64,000 nucleotides of DNA from Geomonas silvestris (GCF_014193515.1 NZ_BLXX01000007.1:159436-223435); one strand, 5' to 3'. Positions 9,319 to 21,415 are shown, counted from the first letter of the stretch. Translations and numbers: made by a program. The notes: generated from the sequence alone by a model not told the origin.

Positions 9319-9753
9319 CTACCAGTAAGCCGACTGGGTCAGGACGGTTTGCTGGTACTCCGCGATGATGGGGAAATCGGCTTCGGCCCAGTCGAGTTCG
9401 TGCATGGTCGCCGGGGGAAGCCAGGTGATGGCGGAATGTTCGTGGAGGACGATCTCGCCGGCGGTGATGCTGCAGACGAAGGGATAGAGCGTAACCGTCA
9501 GGTTCGGGTAGCTGTGGGTGGCCGGGGTGAGCGGGCGGCCCACGGCTATCTCCACTTCCATCTCCTCGATCAACTCCCGCCTCAGGCACTCCTCGAGTTC
9601 TTCCCCAGGTTCCAGTTTCCCCCCGGGAAATTCCCATTTAAGCGGCAGGTTCGAAGAGGCTTTGCGCCGGGCGGAAAGCACCAGTCCGTCGCGTTCGATG
9701 ATGGCGCAGGCTACGTGGACGTGTCGTTTGGCGGGGGCGGTTTCGTTGGACAT
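9319..9753 (-). CDS. MutT-type Nudix hydrolase (8-oxo-dGTP diphosphatase family)
   Basis: A Nudix enzyme of about 144 residues. The Nudix box reads GGKLEPGEELEECLRRELIE followed by EMEV, matching GX5EX7REUXEEXGU except that the last Gly position is Met. The sequence HVACAIIERDGLVLSARRK and the C-terminal TWLPPATMHELDWAEADFPI resemble MutT, which removes oxidised dGTP. Start is uncertain: ATG 9753 fits the usual family length, while ATG 9774 adds seven residues. Neither has a good Shine-Dalgarno sequence. It is transcribed toward mnmA. Confidence 0.8.
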   Translation of the reverse strand: MSNETAPAKRHVHVACAIIERDGLVLSARRKASSNLPLKWEFPGGKLEPGEELEECLRRELIEEMEVEIAVGRPLTPATHSYPNLTVTLYPFVCSITAGEIVLHEHSAITWLPPATMHELDWAEADFPIIAEYQQTVLTQSAYW

Positions 9754-9775
9754 GGCGACAACTATAGCATTCATT

Positions 9776-9832
9776 TACGAATGGACACAAGGGACTAAGG
9801 GGACGCAAAGGACCAAAGGGAAAACGACTGCC
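9776..9832. repeat. AAGGGACNN nine-base repeat, copy 2
   Basis: A degenerate array of AAGGGACTAAGGGGAC-type units between the Nudix gene and the ABC-2 permease gene, non-coding. Confidence 0.55.
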
Positions 9833-9849
9833 GGGCCAGAAGGGAACCG

Positions 9850-10980
9850 CTACGAGAGGTTCTTCTTGAAGCGGGCGATGGCCAGGGTGAGGATGACGAC
9901 GCCGATGACCGCCAGGGCCGCGAGCTGGGGCCAGAGGATCTCCAACCCTACCCCCTTCTGGAAGATGGACCGGATGATCACCAGGAAAAACCGCATCGGG
10001 TTCAGGTAGGTGAGCCACTGCACGGGCTCGGGCATGCTCTCGATCGGAAAGGCAAACCCGGAAAGGAGCATGGCGGGGAAGATCACGAAGAAGGCGCTCA
10101 TCATCGCCTGCTGCTGGGTCCGGCTGATGGTGGAAATGAGCAGCCCGATCCCGAGGGAACTCATCAGGAACACGGCGGTGGACCCGAAGAGGAGCAGAAG
10201 GCTCCCCCGCAACGGCACCTCGAACCAGAAAACGGCCACGAGCGAGACCAGCGCCACGTTGATGAAACCGATCAGCACGAAGGGGACGGTCTTCCCCAGG
10301 ATGAACTCCCCCTTGCCGATGGGGGTCACGATCACCTGCTCGATGGTCCCGATCTCCTTCTCGCGCACCACCGCCATGCTGGAGAGGAGCATGGTGATGA
10401 TGAAGACGATGTTGGTGATGACGGCGGGGACGAAGAAGTTGCGGCTCTCCAGGTTCTCGTTGTACCAGGCGCGGCTGGCGAGCTCGACGCCGCGCACCGG
10501 CACGGTACGCCCCGCGGCACGCTTAACGGCGGCAAGCTGGAGCTGGCTTCCGTAACCGTTCACGATGCGCATCGCGTAGTTCAGCACGATCCCCGCAGTG
10601 TTGGAGTCGGTGCCGTCCAGGATGAGCTGCACGGTGGCGCCGCGGCCACCGACGAGCCCGGCCCCGAAGCCGTGGTTCATGCGCAAAAGGGCCTTCACCT
10701 CGCCGCGGTCGATGAGCTCGCGCGCCCGGGCCTCGTCGCTCACCCGCTCGGTGAGCTCGAAGTAGCCGGACTTGAGGAAGCGGTCGGCGAGCTCGCGGCT
10801 CTGGCTCGAGTTGTCCAGGTCGTAGACGGCGGTCGCCACGTGGCGCACGTCGGTATTGACCGCATAGCCGAAGATGATGGTCTGCACCGCCGGGATGATG
10901 AACACCACAAAGCGCATGCGCGGGTCGCGCAGCACCTGGATGAACTCCTTGATCAGCATGGCCTTGAGACGCTCGTACAA
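9850..10980 (-). CDS. ABC-2 type permease (YbhR/YhhJ-like), last gene of exporter operon
   Basis: A 376-residue integral membrane protein with the ABC-2 layout: N-terminal cytoplasmic helix KEFIQVLRDPRMRFVVF, first membrane helix (FIIPAVQTIIFGYAV), a large periplasmic domain (about residues 45-175), then five hydrophobic segments. The motif VVREKEIGTIEQVIVTPIGK is the conserved cytoplasmic loop of YhhJ/YbhR proteins. The apparent start is TTG 10980 with GAGG about 8 nt upstream; an ATG at 10959 is an alternative. It is paralogous to the permease at 11069-12205, suggesting a heterodimeric channel. Separated from it by an 88-nt gap carrying a repeat. Confidence 0.9.
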   Translation of the reverse strand: MYERLKAMLIKEFIQVLRDPRMRFVVFIIPAVQTIIFGYAVNTDVRHVATAVYDLDNSSQSRELADRFLKSGYFELTERVSDEARARELIDRGEVKALLRMNHGFGAGLVGGRGATVQLILDGTDSNTAGIVLNYAMRIVNGYGSQLQLAAVKRAAGRTVPVRGVELASRAWYNENLESRNFFVPAVITNIVFIITMLLSSMAVVREKEIGTIEQVIVTPIGKGEFILGKTVPFVLIGFINVALVSLVAVFWFEVPLRGSLLLLFGSTAVFLMSSLGIGLLISTISRTQQQAMMSAFFVIFPAMLLSGFAFPIESMPEPVQWLTYLNPMRFFLVIIRSIFQKGVGLEILWPQLAALAVIGVVILTLAIARFKKNLS

Positions 10981-11006
10981 AAGGGGTACCTCGGTGCTTG
11001 GTTTCA

Positions 11007-11060
11007 GGTTTTTAGGACCTAAGGGACCAAAGGGACGTAAGGGACGAAAATGGACCGATC
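11007..11060. repeat. AAGGGACNN nine-base repeat, copy 3
   Basis: Four to five units (CTAAGGGAC, CAAAGGGAC, GTAAGGGAC and relatives) in the gap between two cotranscribed ABC-2 permease genes. Its presence inside an apparent operon means it is transcribed. Confidence 0.6.
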
Positions 11061-11068
11061 CCCCGACA

Positions 11069-12205
11069 CTAGACGATCTTCTTTTTGAACTTCACATGCG
11101 ACAGGGCCAGGATCAGGACCGCGAATGCCGCCAGGAACAGGGTCTCGCCGTACAGGTGCCCGAGCCCCAACCCCTTGAGGTAGATCCCCCGCAACAAGAC
11201 CACGAAGTAGCGCGCCGTGATGATGTGGGTGAAGACCTGGATCGGATAGGGCATGTTCGCGATGGGAAAAACGAAACCGGACAAGAGGAAGGCCGGGAGC
11301 ATGGTCGCCACCAGGGCGATCTGGCTCGCCAGGAACTGGCTCTTGGTGACGATGCTGATCAGCATCCCGAGGGATAGCGCCCCCACCATGAAGATGGAGG
11401 AGCTGGCAAAGACGAGCCAGAGCTCCCCGCGCATCGGGATGCGGAAGACGAACTCGGCAACCAGCACGGAAAGGACCAGGTCGAACATCCCGATGGCGAA
11501 GTAGGGGATCAGCTTCCCCAGGATCAGCTCACCGCCGGTGACCGGGGTGGCGATCAGCTGCTCCATGGTCCCCACCTCCCACTCGCGGGCGAAGGTGAGC
11601 GAGGTCAAAAGCGCCGCGATGACCATCATCACGATGGCGATGAGCCCGGGGAAGATGTAGTTGCGCGACTCCATGTCGGTGTTGAACCAGACCCGCGGCT
11701 CGACCTTTAAGAGCGCGCCGCTTACGGCCGGAAGCCCCAGGCGCCGGGTGAGCTCCACGGTCACCTTCTGGCTGTAGCCGCCAACGACCTCCTCCGCGTA
11801 CCCCAGGGCAAAGGAGGCGACGTTGGAGTCGGAGCCGTCGAGGATCGCCTGCACCGCTGCGCCGCGCCCGGCGGCCACCTTCCCCGCGAAGTCGACGGGG
11901 ATCACCAGGGCGATCTCGGCACGGCGCGAGGCGATGGCGCGCTCGACCTCGCGGTAGTCGGCCACCGCGGGGAGCATGGTGAAGTAGCGCGAGGCGTTGA
12001 AGGCGTCCACCAGGGTGCGGCTTTGCGGCGTGGCGCTCTGGTCCCAGACCACCAGCGGCACCCGGTCCACGTCGAGGGTGAGCGCGTAGCCGAAGAGAAA
12101 GAGCATAAGCACCGGGATGGCGATCCCGATCCCCAGGCTCCTCCAGTCGCGCAGCACGTGGAGGAACTCCTTGTGCGCTATGGCACGGACCCGCTTCAGC
12201 TTCAC
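11069..12205 (-). CDS. ABC-2 type permease (YbhS-like)
   Basis: A 378-residue permease starting MKLKRVRAIAHKEFLHVLRD. First membrane helix LGIGIAIPVLMLFLFGYAL, periplasmic domain about residues 45-175, then five C-terminal hydrophobic segments; the loop FAREWEVGTMEQLIATPVTG is the family hallmark. Its ATG overlaps the stop of the receiver-kinase gene (12202-12205), so the kinases and permeases are translated in a coupled way. With the adaptor and ATPases upstream it would form a YbhGFSR-type tripartite exporter; related systems export cationic drugs and other small molecules. Substrate here unknown. Confidence 0.9.
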   Translation of the reverse strand: MKLKRVRAIAHKEFLHVLRDWRSLGIGIAIPVLMLFLFGYALTLDVDRVPLVVWDQSATPQSRTLVDAFNASRYFTMLPAVADYREVERAIASRRAEIALVIPVDFAGKVAAGRGAAVQAILDGSDSNVASFALGYAEEVVGGYSQKVTVELTRRLGLPAVSGALLKVEPRVWFNTDMESRNYIFPGLIAIVMMVIAALLTSLTFAREWEVGTMEQLIATPVTGGELILGKLIPYFAIGMFDLVLSVLVAEFVFRIPMRGELWLVFASSSIFMVGALSLGMLISIVTKSQFLASQIALVATMLPAFLLSGFVFPIANMPYPIQVFTHIITARYFVVLLRGIYLKGLGLGHLYGETLFLAAFAVLILALSHVKFKKKIV

Positions 12206-13322
12206 GAAGCGACTCCGAGGCCCGCCGGAACCTTGAGGGGGAGCTCGATCCGGAAGATGGAACCGCCGCCGGGACGGGGCTCAGCCCAGATCCTCCCCCC
12301 CATGAGCTCGGTGATGCGCCGGGCGATCCCCAACCCGAGGCCGAGCCCCGGGAAGGGACGGGTCACCGAACCGTCGGACTGGGTGAAGTCGAGGAAGACG
12401 CGCTCGAGGTCCTGGTCGGCGATGCCGATGCCGGTGTCGAGGACCGAGAAGAGCAGGCGCGGCTCGGCATCAGTTGCCCGGTGCTCCAGCTCGAGGGCCA
12501 CCTCCCCCTCCCTGGTGAACTTGAGGGCGTTGCCGACAACCATGGTGAGGAGCCGGCGCAGGAGCCCCTGGTCCGACTCGATCGCCTCGGGGAGCCCCGC
12601 CGCGAGGGTGAGCCGCAGGGTGAGCCCCTTCCCCGCCGCCACCGTTTCCAGCTCGCCCAGGACCGCATCCAGAAAGGGTCTCAGGGTGAAGGGGAGGCTC
12701 TCGGCGCTCGCCCCCTCCCCCTCCAGGCGGCTCGTCTCGATCAGGTCCTCGATGATCCCCAATAGCTTCAGGGCGGCCTTCTGCACCAGGGAGAGGTACT
12801 TGCGCTTGTCGTCGTCCTCCTCGGAGGTGAGCACGAGGTCGGTCATCCCGAGGATCGGGGTGAGCGGGGTGCGCAGCTCGTGGCTGATGGCGCGCAGGAA
12901 CTCCTTCTTGGCCCGGTCGGCGGCGCTCGAGAGGGACTCCAAAAGGTCGCGGTAGCGCTTGAGCTCGAGGTGGTTTTTGACCCGGGCCCGCACGATGTGC
13001 GGCGAGATCGGCTTGGTGACGTAGTCGATGGCACCGAGCTCGAGCCCGCGGATCTCGTCCTCCTCCTGGCACATGGCGGTGACGAAGATGATCGGGATGT
13101 CGCGGGTGCCGGCGTCGCCCTTGAGGACCGCGCAGAGCTGGTAGCCGTCCATCCCCGGCATCATGACGTCCAAAAGGATCAGGTCCGGCTTGTCGGCGCG
13201 GATCAGCTCGAGCGCCTCGGCGCCGCTGGTGGCGAAGACCATCTCGTAGTCGTCCCCGAGGCTCTCGCTTAAAAGCTCGATGTTGGTTGGGTTGTCGTCG
13301 ACGATCATCACGGTCTGGCGCT

Positions 13323-13326
<4 letters not shown>
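12202..13326 (-). CDS. Receiver-histidine kinase fusion protein (soluble)
   Basis: A 374-residue protein with no membrane segment. Residues 1-120 are an intact receiver (acidic pair D10/D11, phospho-acceptor D53 in LILLDVMMPGMDG, Thr in FVTAM, Lys in TKPIS). A short coiled linker leads to HisKA (ISHELRTPLTPILG, about residue 150) and HATPase_c (N-box VVGNALKFTREGE, G-boxes DTGIGIADQD and GLGLGIARRI). There is no DNA-binding output domain. It overlaps the upstream hybrid kinase stop by 4 nt and the downstream permease start by 4 nt. The family suggests a phosphorelay intermediate; that its D53 accepts phosphate from the neighbour's Hpt domain is my inference. Confidence 0.9.
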
Positions 13327-16478
<3,152 letters not shown>

Positions 16479-16577
16479 CGGGTCACCATCTAAGAGGTGC
16501 AGGTCTTGGGCGTCAGGGGGCGAGTACACCACCCCCCGTACGTATCGGTCGGGAACCGGAAAACTGAACGGCCGGCA

Positions 16578-17543
16578 CTAGCCGGAGCGCGCCTCCATGA
16601 AGGAGACGAAGAGGTCCTCGAGCGACGGGGCGATCCGCTCCAGGCGGACCTCCTGGTCGGGGAGCGCCTCCTTTAAAAGCGGGATGATCGCCTCGGCACG
16701 CTCCACGGTGAGGTGCAGCCCGGCGCCGAAGAGGGTCGCCTGGCGCACCCCGGGGAGCGACTCGACCCGTTTGAGCACCTCGAAGGGGCGCTCGCACTCA
16801 AGCGCCACGATCTCCCCCGGGAAGTTCCTCTTAAGCTCGGCGGGGCTCCCCAGGGCGATGAGTTCCCCTCCGAAGATGAAGCCGAGCCGGTCGCAGCACT
16901 CCGCCTCCTCGAGGTAGTGGGTGGTGACGAAGATGGTGACCCCCTCCCCGGCCAGGCGGTAGATGAGCTCCCAGAAGCTGCGCCGGGAGACCGGGTCGAC
17001 GCCGGAGGTCGGCTCGTCCAGAAAGACGATGGGGGGCTCGTGCAGGATGGCGCAGCCCAGGGCCAGGCGCTGCTTCCAGCCGCCGGAGAGGGTGGCGGTG
17101 CGGGCGCCGCGCTTGTCGGCGAGCCCGGCCATCTCTATGACCCACTCCTTGCGCTCGCGCTTCTTGGCCCCCGGGATGCGGTAGATGCCGCTGTAGAAAT
17201 CGATGTTCTCCTCGACGGTCAGGTCCTCGTAGAGGGAGAACTTCTGGCTCATGTAGCCGATCTGTTTCTTGATCTGCTCGGATTCCGTGGCGATGTCGAA
17301 GCCGGCCACGCTCCCTTTTCCGGAGCTTGGGGGGAGGATGCCGCAGAGCATGCGGATGGTGGTCGACTTCCCCGCGCCGTTGGGGCCCAGAAAGCCGAAG
17401 ATCTCGCCCCGGGCGACGTCGAGGCTCACCCGGTTCACCGCGGTGAAGTCGCCGAAGCGGCGGGTGAGTTCGCGCAGGGTGACCGCCGGAGGGGGTGCCG
17501 TTGCGGTTGCAGCGGCGGCGGGCTGGGGTTGTGGTTCGGGCAT
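16578..17543 (-). CDS. ABC transporter ATP-binding protein (YbhF C-terminal-half-like)
   Basis: A 321-residue ATPase from ATG 17543, after a Pro/Ala-rich leader of about 20 residues (PEPQPQPAAAATATA). Walker A GPNGAGKST, Q-loop YMSQKFSLYEDLTVEENIDF, signature LSGGWKQRLALGCA (LSGGW is typical of the YbhF C-terminal half), Walker B IVFLDEPTSGVDP and H-loop TTHYLEEAE. Longer readings to 17726 run through the GGATCGG repeat and lack a ribosome-binding site. In E. coli YbhF both ATPase halves are one protein; here they are two genes separated by about 115 nt. It works with the other ATPase and two ABC-2 permeases. Confidence 0.93.
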   Translation of the reverse strand: MPEPQPQPAAAATATAPPPAVTLRELTRRFGDFTAVNRVSLDVARGEIFGFLGPNGAGKSTTIRMLCGILPPSSGKGSVAGFDIATESEQIKKQIGYMSQKFSLYEDLTVEENIDFYSGIYRIPGAKKRERKEWVIEMAGLADKRGARTATLSGGWKQRLALGCAILHEPPIVFLDEPTSGVDPVSRRSFWELIYRLAGEGVTIFVTTHYLEEAECCDRLGFIFGGELIALGSPAELKRNFPGEIVALECERPFEVLKRVESLPGVRQATLFGAGLHLTVERAEAIIPLLKEALPDQEVRLERIAPSLEDLFVSFMEARSG

Positions 17544-17599
17544 GGGTAGCCTTTTTGTGTGGTTGCAAAAGCGCGTGAGCGACACCCGGTGTGGTCCCG

Positions 17600-17636
17600 G
17601 GGGGATCGCTCGGATCGGCCGGATCGGTCGGATCGG
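17600..17636. repeat. GGATCGGCC / GGATCGGTC direct repeat in ATPase gene gap
   Basis: Four near-identical GGATCGG(C/T)C units, 9-10 nt apart, in the gap between the two ATPase genes. Similar words occur at 1160-1206. Function unknown. Confidence 0.5.
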
Positions 17637-17658
17637 GGTTGCCGCGCCGGGTTCTGGT

Positions 17659-18585
17659 TTAAGGCTGCTCGCGCAACAGGGAGACCAGGAGGTCCTCCAG
17701 GGTCGGCGGCACGGGACGCACGGCAACCTCGAGCCCCTCGGCCTCGAGCACCGAGCGGGCCTTCGACTCGGCCGCCCCCGGGTCGGCAGCGAAGAGGTGC
17801 AGCTTCTCTCCGAAGAGGACCACCGAGCCGCCGGGGAAGGCGCCGCTTAATACCCGCACCGCGTGGCGCGGATCCGGGGTGGCGAGCTCCAGCACCCCTC
17901 CCTTTACCATCCGCTTCAGGTTGCGCGGCGTGTCGCAGGCCAAGAGCCTGCCGCGGTGCATGAGCCCGACCCGCCCGCAGCGCTCGGCCTCGTCGAGGTA
18001 GGCGGTGGCCACGAAGACGGTGACCCCCTCGGCCAAGAGCCCGTAGAGGATGCGCCAGAAGTCGCGCCGCGAGACCGGGTCCACCCCGTTGGTCGGCTCG
18101 TCCAGGAAGAGGACCCGCGGCCGGTGCACCAGGGCGCAGGCAAGCCCGAGCTTCTGCTTCATCCCCCCGGAGAGCTTCCCGGCCGGGCGGTCCCGGAAGG
18201 GGGTCAGCTTCCCGAACTCGAGGAGCTCGTCGATGCGCGCGTCGCGCCCCCGGCGCGGGATCATCTGGATATCGGCGTAGAAGCGGAGGTTCTCCTGCAC
18301 GGTCAAGTCGGGGTAGAGCCCGAAGCGCTGGCTCATGTAGCCGATCTTGGAGCGGAGCGCCTCGTCGGCGCGGCGCATGTCGCCCCCCAGGACCCGTACC
18401 TCCCCTGCCGTGGGATCCATGATCCCGGTGAGCATGCGCAGCGTGGTGCTCTTGCCGGCGCCGTCCGAGCCGACCAGGCCGAAGAGCTCCCCCGCGGGGA
18501 TCTCCAGGTTGAGCTCCTCGACGGCGCTCAGCTCGCCGAAGCGCTTGTGGAGCTTTTCGGTGCGGATCGCGGGGGTCTCAGGCAC
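17659..18585 (-). CDS. ABC transporter ATP-binding protein (YbhF N-terminal-half-like)
   Basis: A 308-residue ATPase starting at GTG 18585 (MPETPAIRTEKLHKRFGELS). Walker A GSDGAGKST, Q-loop YMSQRFGLYPDLTVQENLRF, signature LSGGMKQKLGLACALVHRPR, Walker B VLFLDEPTNGVDP, and ATAYLDEAERCGRV in place of a standard H-loop His (TAY instead of THY). Loss of that His is common in the first half of YbhF-like proteins and suggests one of two ATP sites is weak. It sits 39 nt downstream of the adaptor gene. Confidence 0.92.
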   Translation of the reverse strand: MPETPAIRTEKLHKRFGELSAVEELNLEIPAGELFGLVGSDGAGKSTTLRMLTGIMDPTAGEVRVLGGDMRRADEALRSKIGYMSQRFGLYPDLTVQENLRFYADIQMIPRRGRDARIDELLEFGKLTPFRDRPAGKLSGGMKQKLGLACALVHRPRVLFLDEPTNGVDPVSRRDFWRILYGLLAEGVTVFVATAYLDEAERCGRVGLMHRGRLLACDTPRNLKRMVKGGVLELATPDPRHAVRVLSGAFPGGSVVLFGEKLHLFAADPGAAESKARSVLEAEGLEVAVRPVPPTLEDLLVSLLREQP

Positions 18586-18624
18586 GGCGCGCCCCCGCTT
18601 TTCGCGCGGCGAGGAGGAGCCGGA

Positions 18625-19629
18625 TCACCGGGTGCCCCCCACCTGGATCTCGGCGTCGGCCGGCATCCCCGGCTTGAGCTCGAGCCCCGGGTTTGCCAGG
18701 GTGACCTTGATCCGGTAGACGAGCTTCACCCTCTCCTTCTCGGTCTGCACGCTCTTGGGGGTGAACTCCGCCTCGCTGGAGATGAAGCTCACCTGCCCGG
18801 GGTAGACCTTTCCGGGGTGGCTGTCGGTCGTGACCCGCACCGCCTGGCCGAGCTTCACCCGGCCGAGCTGGTTCTCGGGGATGTACCCCTTGAGCCAGCA
18901 CTGGGAGGTGTCCCCGAGGGTGACGACCGGCGTCCCCGCCGCCACCTGTTCGCCGGGCTCGATCGACTTGGAGAGGACCACCCCGCCGATCGGCGCGCGC
19001 AGGGTCGCCCAGTCGAGACGCTCCTGAGCGCTCGCCACCCGGGCGCGGGCCGCCGCCAGACGCGCCTGGGCCTGGTCGATCTGCTCGCGGCGGGGCCCCT
19101 TGCGCAGGAGGGCGAGCGCCTCGCGCCGCTCGCGCACGCCGGCCGCCGCCGAGTCGCTGGCCGCCAGGGCCGCGTCGAGTTCGCGCTTGGGGATCACTTC
19201 CTTGCCAAAGAGGACCTTGTCGCGCTGGTAATCGGTGGCGAGCCGCTTCGCCTCGGCTTCGGCGCGGGCCAAAAGCGCCTCGCCCTGCGCCAGCTCCTCG
19301 CGGCGGGAACCCGCCTTGAGTTCGGCAAGGGCCGCTGCCGCGGCGGCCTCTTCACCGCGGGCCGCCTCGAGCGCCTGGGTGAGTTCCGCCGCATCGAGCC
19401 GGGCCACCAGGTCTCCCTGGCGTACCAGGGCACCCTCGTCCACCAGGCGCTGGGTCACCCGGCCGGGGACCTGGAAACTCACCTGCACCTCGGTGAGTTC
19501 GATGTTGCCGGAGATGCGCAGCACCCCCTCCGGCCCGCGCGAACCGCCGCGGCGCAGGTAAAGGATCGCGGCGATTGCGACCGCGATGACGACTCCGACC
19601 AGGACTGCTTTTTTCACGGCCACCTCCAT
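18625..19629 (-). CDS. HlyD/YbhG-type periplasmic adaptor of ABC-2 exporter
   Basis: First gene of the second exporter operon, about 334 residues. N-terminal anchor KKAVLVGVVIAVAIAAILYL, lipoyl half-motif DEGALVRQGDLVARLDAAEL, a long alpha-hairpin (about residues 80-180, rich in Ala, Glu and Arg), then ATLRAPIGGVVLSKSIEPGE and a beta-barrel domain. Start is ambiguous: ATG 19629 has GTGAGG only 3 nt away, while GTG 19617 has GGAGGT 4 nt upstream and gives a protein starting at the membrane anchor. It diverges from the ANTAR gene at 19739. Confidence 0.9.
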   Translation of the reverse strand: MEVAVKKAVLVGVVIAVAIAAILYLRRGGSRGPEGVLRISGNIELTEVQVSFQVPGRVTQRLVDEGALVRQGDLVARLDAAELTQALEAARGEEAAAAAALAELKAGSRREELAQGEALLARAEAEAKRLATDYQRDKVLFGKEVIPKRELDAALAASDSAAAGVRERREALALLRKGPRREQIDQAQARLAAARARVASAQERLDWATLRAPIGGVVLSKSIEPGEQVAAGTPVVTLGDTSQCWLKGYIPENQLGRVKLGQAVRVTTDSHPGKVYPGQVSFISSEAEFTPKSVQTEKERVKLVYRIKVTLANPGLELKPGMPADAEIQVGGTR

Positions 19630-19738
19630 TTTCCTCACTCTTATAGCACCAGTTCGGGATTTTTGGAACGCTCTATGCTCTTTAATACGGGCATGCGCCA
19701 CCAGGCAGCATCATGCCGCAGCGTAAGGGGGGGAACTT

Positions 19739-20314
19739 ATGAGGAAAACGGTCCTGTGCATACATGACGAACAGCTCCTCGGGAGCCTAAAAAAGAGGCT
19801 GAAGGATCAGGGATGTGCTGAAATAATAGTCCCGGCGAGCCTCGAGGAACTCTTGGCCCATGCCCTGGCGAACCGTCCCGAGGTGATCGTCGTGGAATAC
19901 GCGGCCGGCGAGCCGGCAACCGGCGCCACCGTGAAGAAGCTCTGGGATCAGCTGGGGGTCCCGATCGTCATGCTCGCGGAGAGCGGCGAGATCGAGGCGG
20001 TGGAGCGCTGGGGCGAAGGGGTGCTCTCCACCATCCTCGCCAAGCCGGTGCGCGAGGACGAGCTGATGGCGGCTCTCAGGCTCTCGGTTGCCGCCGCGCG
20101 CCGCGTCGAGGAGCTCAAGGAGGAGATCAGCTCTCTTAAGGAGAGCATCGAGACCAGGAAGGTGGTCGAGAAGGCCAAGGGGCGCCTCATGGAGCGCGAC
20201 CGGTTGAGCGAGGCGGAGGCCTTCCGCCGGATGCAGCGGCTCGCCATGGACCGCAGGATCTCCATGCGCCAGCTGGCCGAGGCGATCCTCTTGACCGACC
20301 GGATCGGCGGCTGA
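19739..20314 (+). CDS. ANTAR-domain response regulator with altered receiver
   Basis: A 191-residue protein. Residues 1-120 fold like a receiver but the phospho-acceptor position is Glu53 (PEVIVVEYAAG) and the N-terminal acidic site is HDE; the Lys is kept (AKPVRED). A coiled-coil linker (about 120-140, EELKEEISSLKESIE) leads to the C-terminal ANTAR domain (VVEKAKGRLMERDRLSEAEA then FRRMQRLAMDRRISMRQLAE), the RNA-binding antiterminator fold that recognises paired hexaloop hairpins. The start ATG has GGGGGG about 6 nt upstream. It diverges from the exporter operon and is followed by a separate promoter and riboswitch. Target RNAs cannot be assigned from this window. Confidence 0.85.
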   Translation: MRKTVLCIHDEQLLGSLKKRLKDQGCAEIIVPASLEELLAHALANRPEVIVVEYAAGEPATGATVKKLWDQLGVPIVMLAESGEIEAVERWGEGVLSTILAKPVREDELMAALRLSVAAARRVEELKEEISSLKESIETRKVVEKAKGRLMERDRLSEAEAFRRMQRLAMDRRISMRQLAEAILLTDRIGG

Positions 20315-20341
20315 ACCGGAAGCTTTCCGGAAAATAAGCAG

Positions 20342-20370
20342 TTGACACAGGCAAGGGGAATCCTTATATT
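20342..20370 (+). promoter_or_regulatory. Sigma-70 promoter for riboswitch-htpX-terC transcript
   Basis: TTGACA (20342-20347) and TATATT (20365-20370) separated by 17 bp. Transcription would start near 20377, just ahead of the riboswitch. Confidence 0.8.
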
Positions 20371-20377
20371 TCTAGGC

Positions 20378-20493
20378 AAGTAGAGGGGAGTAGCTATCGG
20401 CCTGAAAAGAGCCGACCCGCAGTTCGTCAGGACGGCCGATGAGGCCCGGACCGCGGGGCATGACGAGAGTCAACGCAAGCAAGACCTTTACCC
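20378..20493 (+). promoter_or_regulatory. yybP-ykoY (manganese) riboswitch aptamer
   Basis: Contains the two hallmark loops of the yybP-ykoY class: AGAGGGGAGTAGCTATC (20382-20398) and CAAGACCTTTACC (20480-20492), with a long intervening helical arm. This class binds Mn2+ and commonly precedes TerC-family and Mn-exporter genes; a TerC gene is the second gene of this transcript. The 3' strand of the aptamer (AAGACCTTTACCC) is also the 5' strand of the terminator that follows, so ligand binding should free the downstream genes. Recognised by motif only; no covariance search was run. Confidence 0.85.
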
Positions 20494-20527
20494 AGCGCGC
20501 AACAGCGCCCGGGTGAAGGTCTTTTTT
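20481..20527 (+). terminator. Riboswitch-controlled intrinsic terminator
   Basis: AAGACCTTTACCC (20481-20493) pairs with GGGTGAAGGTCTT (20511-20523), 13 pairs including one G-U, followed by a T-run. The first strand overlaps the conserved 3' loop of the aptamer, making aptamer and terminator mutually exclusive. Confidence 0.85.
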
Positions 20528-20569
20528 ATTTGCCGCGGGCGATTTAGAATCAGCTAAGGAGGTACCACC

Positions 20570-21415
20570 ATGAACCGCTTCAAGACCACTCTGCTTCTCA
20601 CCTCGCTCACCCTGCTCATGGTCGCCATGGGGAGCGCCATCGGCGGCCGCGGGGGGATGTACATCGCCTTCATCATGGCCCTGGGGATGAACGTCTTCTC
20701 CTACTGGTTCTCGGACAAGATCGTCCTCAGCATGTACGGCGCCCAGGAGATCGGCGAGCAGGACCACCCGGCCTTCTACGGCATGATCCGGCGCCTGGCG
20801 ATCCAGGCCCAGCTCCCGATGCCCAAGGTCTACATCATCCCCTCCGAGAGCCCGAACGCCTTCGCCACCGGCCGCAACCCGGAACACGCAGCGGTGGCCG
20901 CCACCGAGGGGATCCTGCGCATCCTGACCCCGGAAGAGCTGGAGGGGGTCATGGCGCACGAACTCGGCCACGTCATGAACCGCGACATCCTGATCTCGAC
21001 CATCGCCGCGACCATCGCGGGGGCCATCTCGATGCTCGGAAACATGCTGCAGTGGGCCGCCATCTTCGGCAACAGAAGCTCGGACGACGAAGAGGGGGGC
21101 GGGCTCTTGGGCGGGCTCGCCATGGCCATCATCGCGCCGATCGCCGCCATGCTGATCCAGCTTGCGGTCTCCCGCTCCCGCGAGTACCTGGCGGACGAGA
21201 CCGGCGCCCGGATCTGCGGCCGACCGCTCGCCCTGGCGAGCGCGCTGAGAAAACTGCACAGCGCCTCGCAGATGCTCCCGATGCAGGAGGCACGGCCGGC
21301 CACGGCGCACCTCTTCATCGTGAACCCGCTCACGGCAGGGGGGCTCATGCAGCTCTTCTCGACCCACCCCCCCATGGAGGATCGGATCGCGCGCCTCGAA
21401 CAGATGGCCCGCTAA
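20570..21415 (+). CDS. htpX: Membrane zinc metalloprotease HtpX
   Basis: A 281-residue inner-membrane protease of the M48 family that degrades damaged membrane proteins. Two N-terminal hydrophobic segments (about residues 7-48), the zinc motif HELGH in [14 protein letters not shown] (about residue 129), two further membrane segments, and the downstream zinc-ligand Glu region [21 protein letters not shown] lies 6 nt before the ATG. It is the first gene after the manganese riboswitch and is separated from the TerC gene by 21 nt, so both are likely under Mn control. Linking HtpX to Mn is an inference from position. Confidence 0.95.
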   Translation: MNRFKTTLLLTSLTLLMVAMGSAIGGRGGMYIAFIMALGMNVFSYWFSDKIVLSMYGAQEIGEQDHPAFYGMIRRLAIQAQLPMPKVYIIPSESPNAFATGRNPEHAAVAATEGILRILTPEELEGVMAHELGHVMNRDILISTIAATIAGAISMLGNMLQWAAIFGNRSSDDEEGGGLLGGLAMAIIAPIAAMLIQLAVSRSREYLADETGARICGRPLALASALRKLHSASQMLPMQEARPATAHLFIVNPLTAGGLMQLFSTHPPMEDRIARLEQMAR

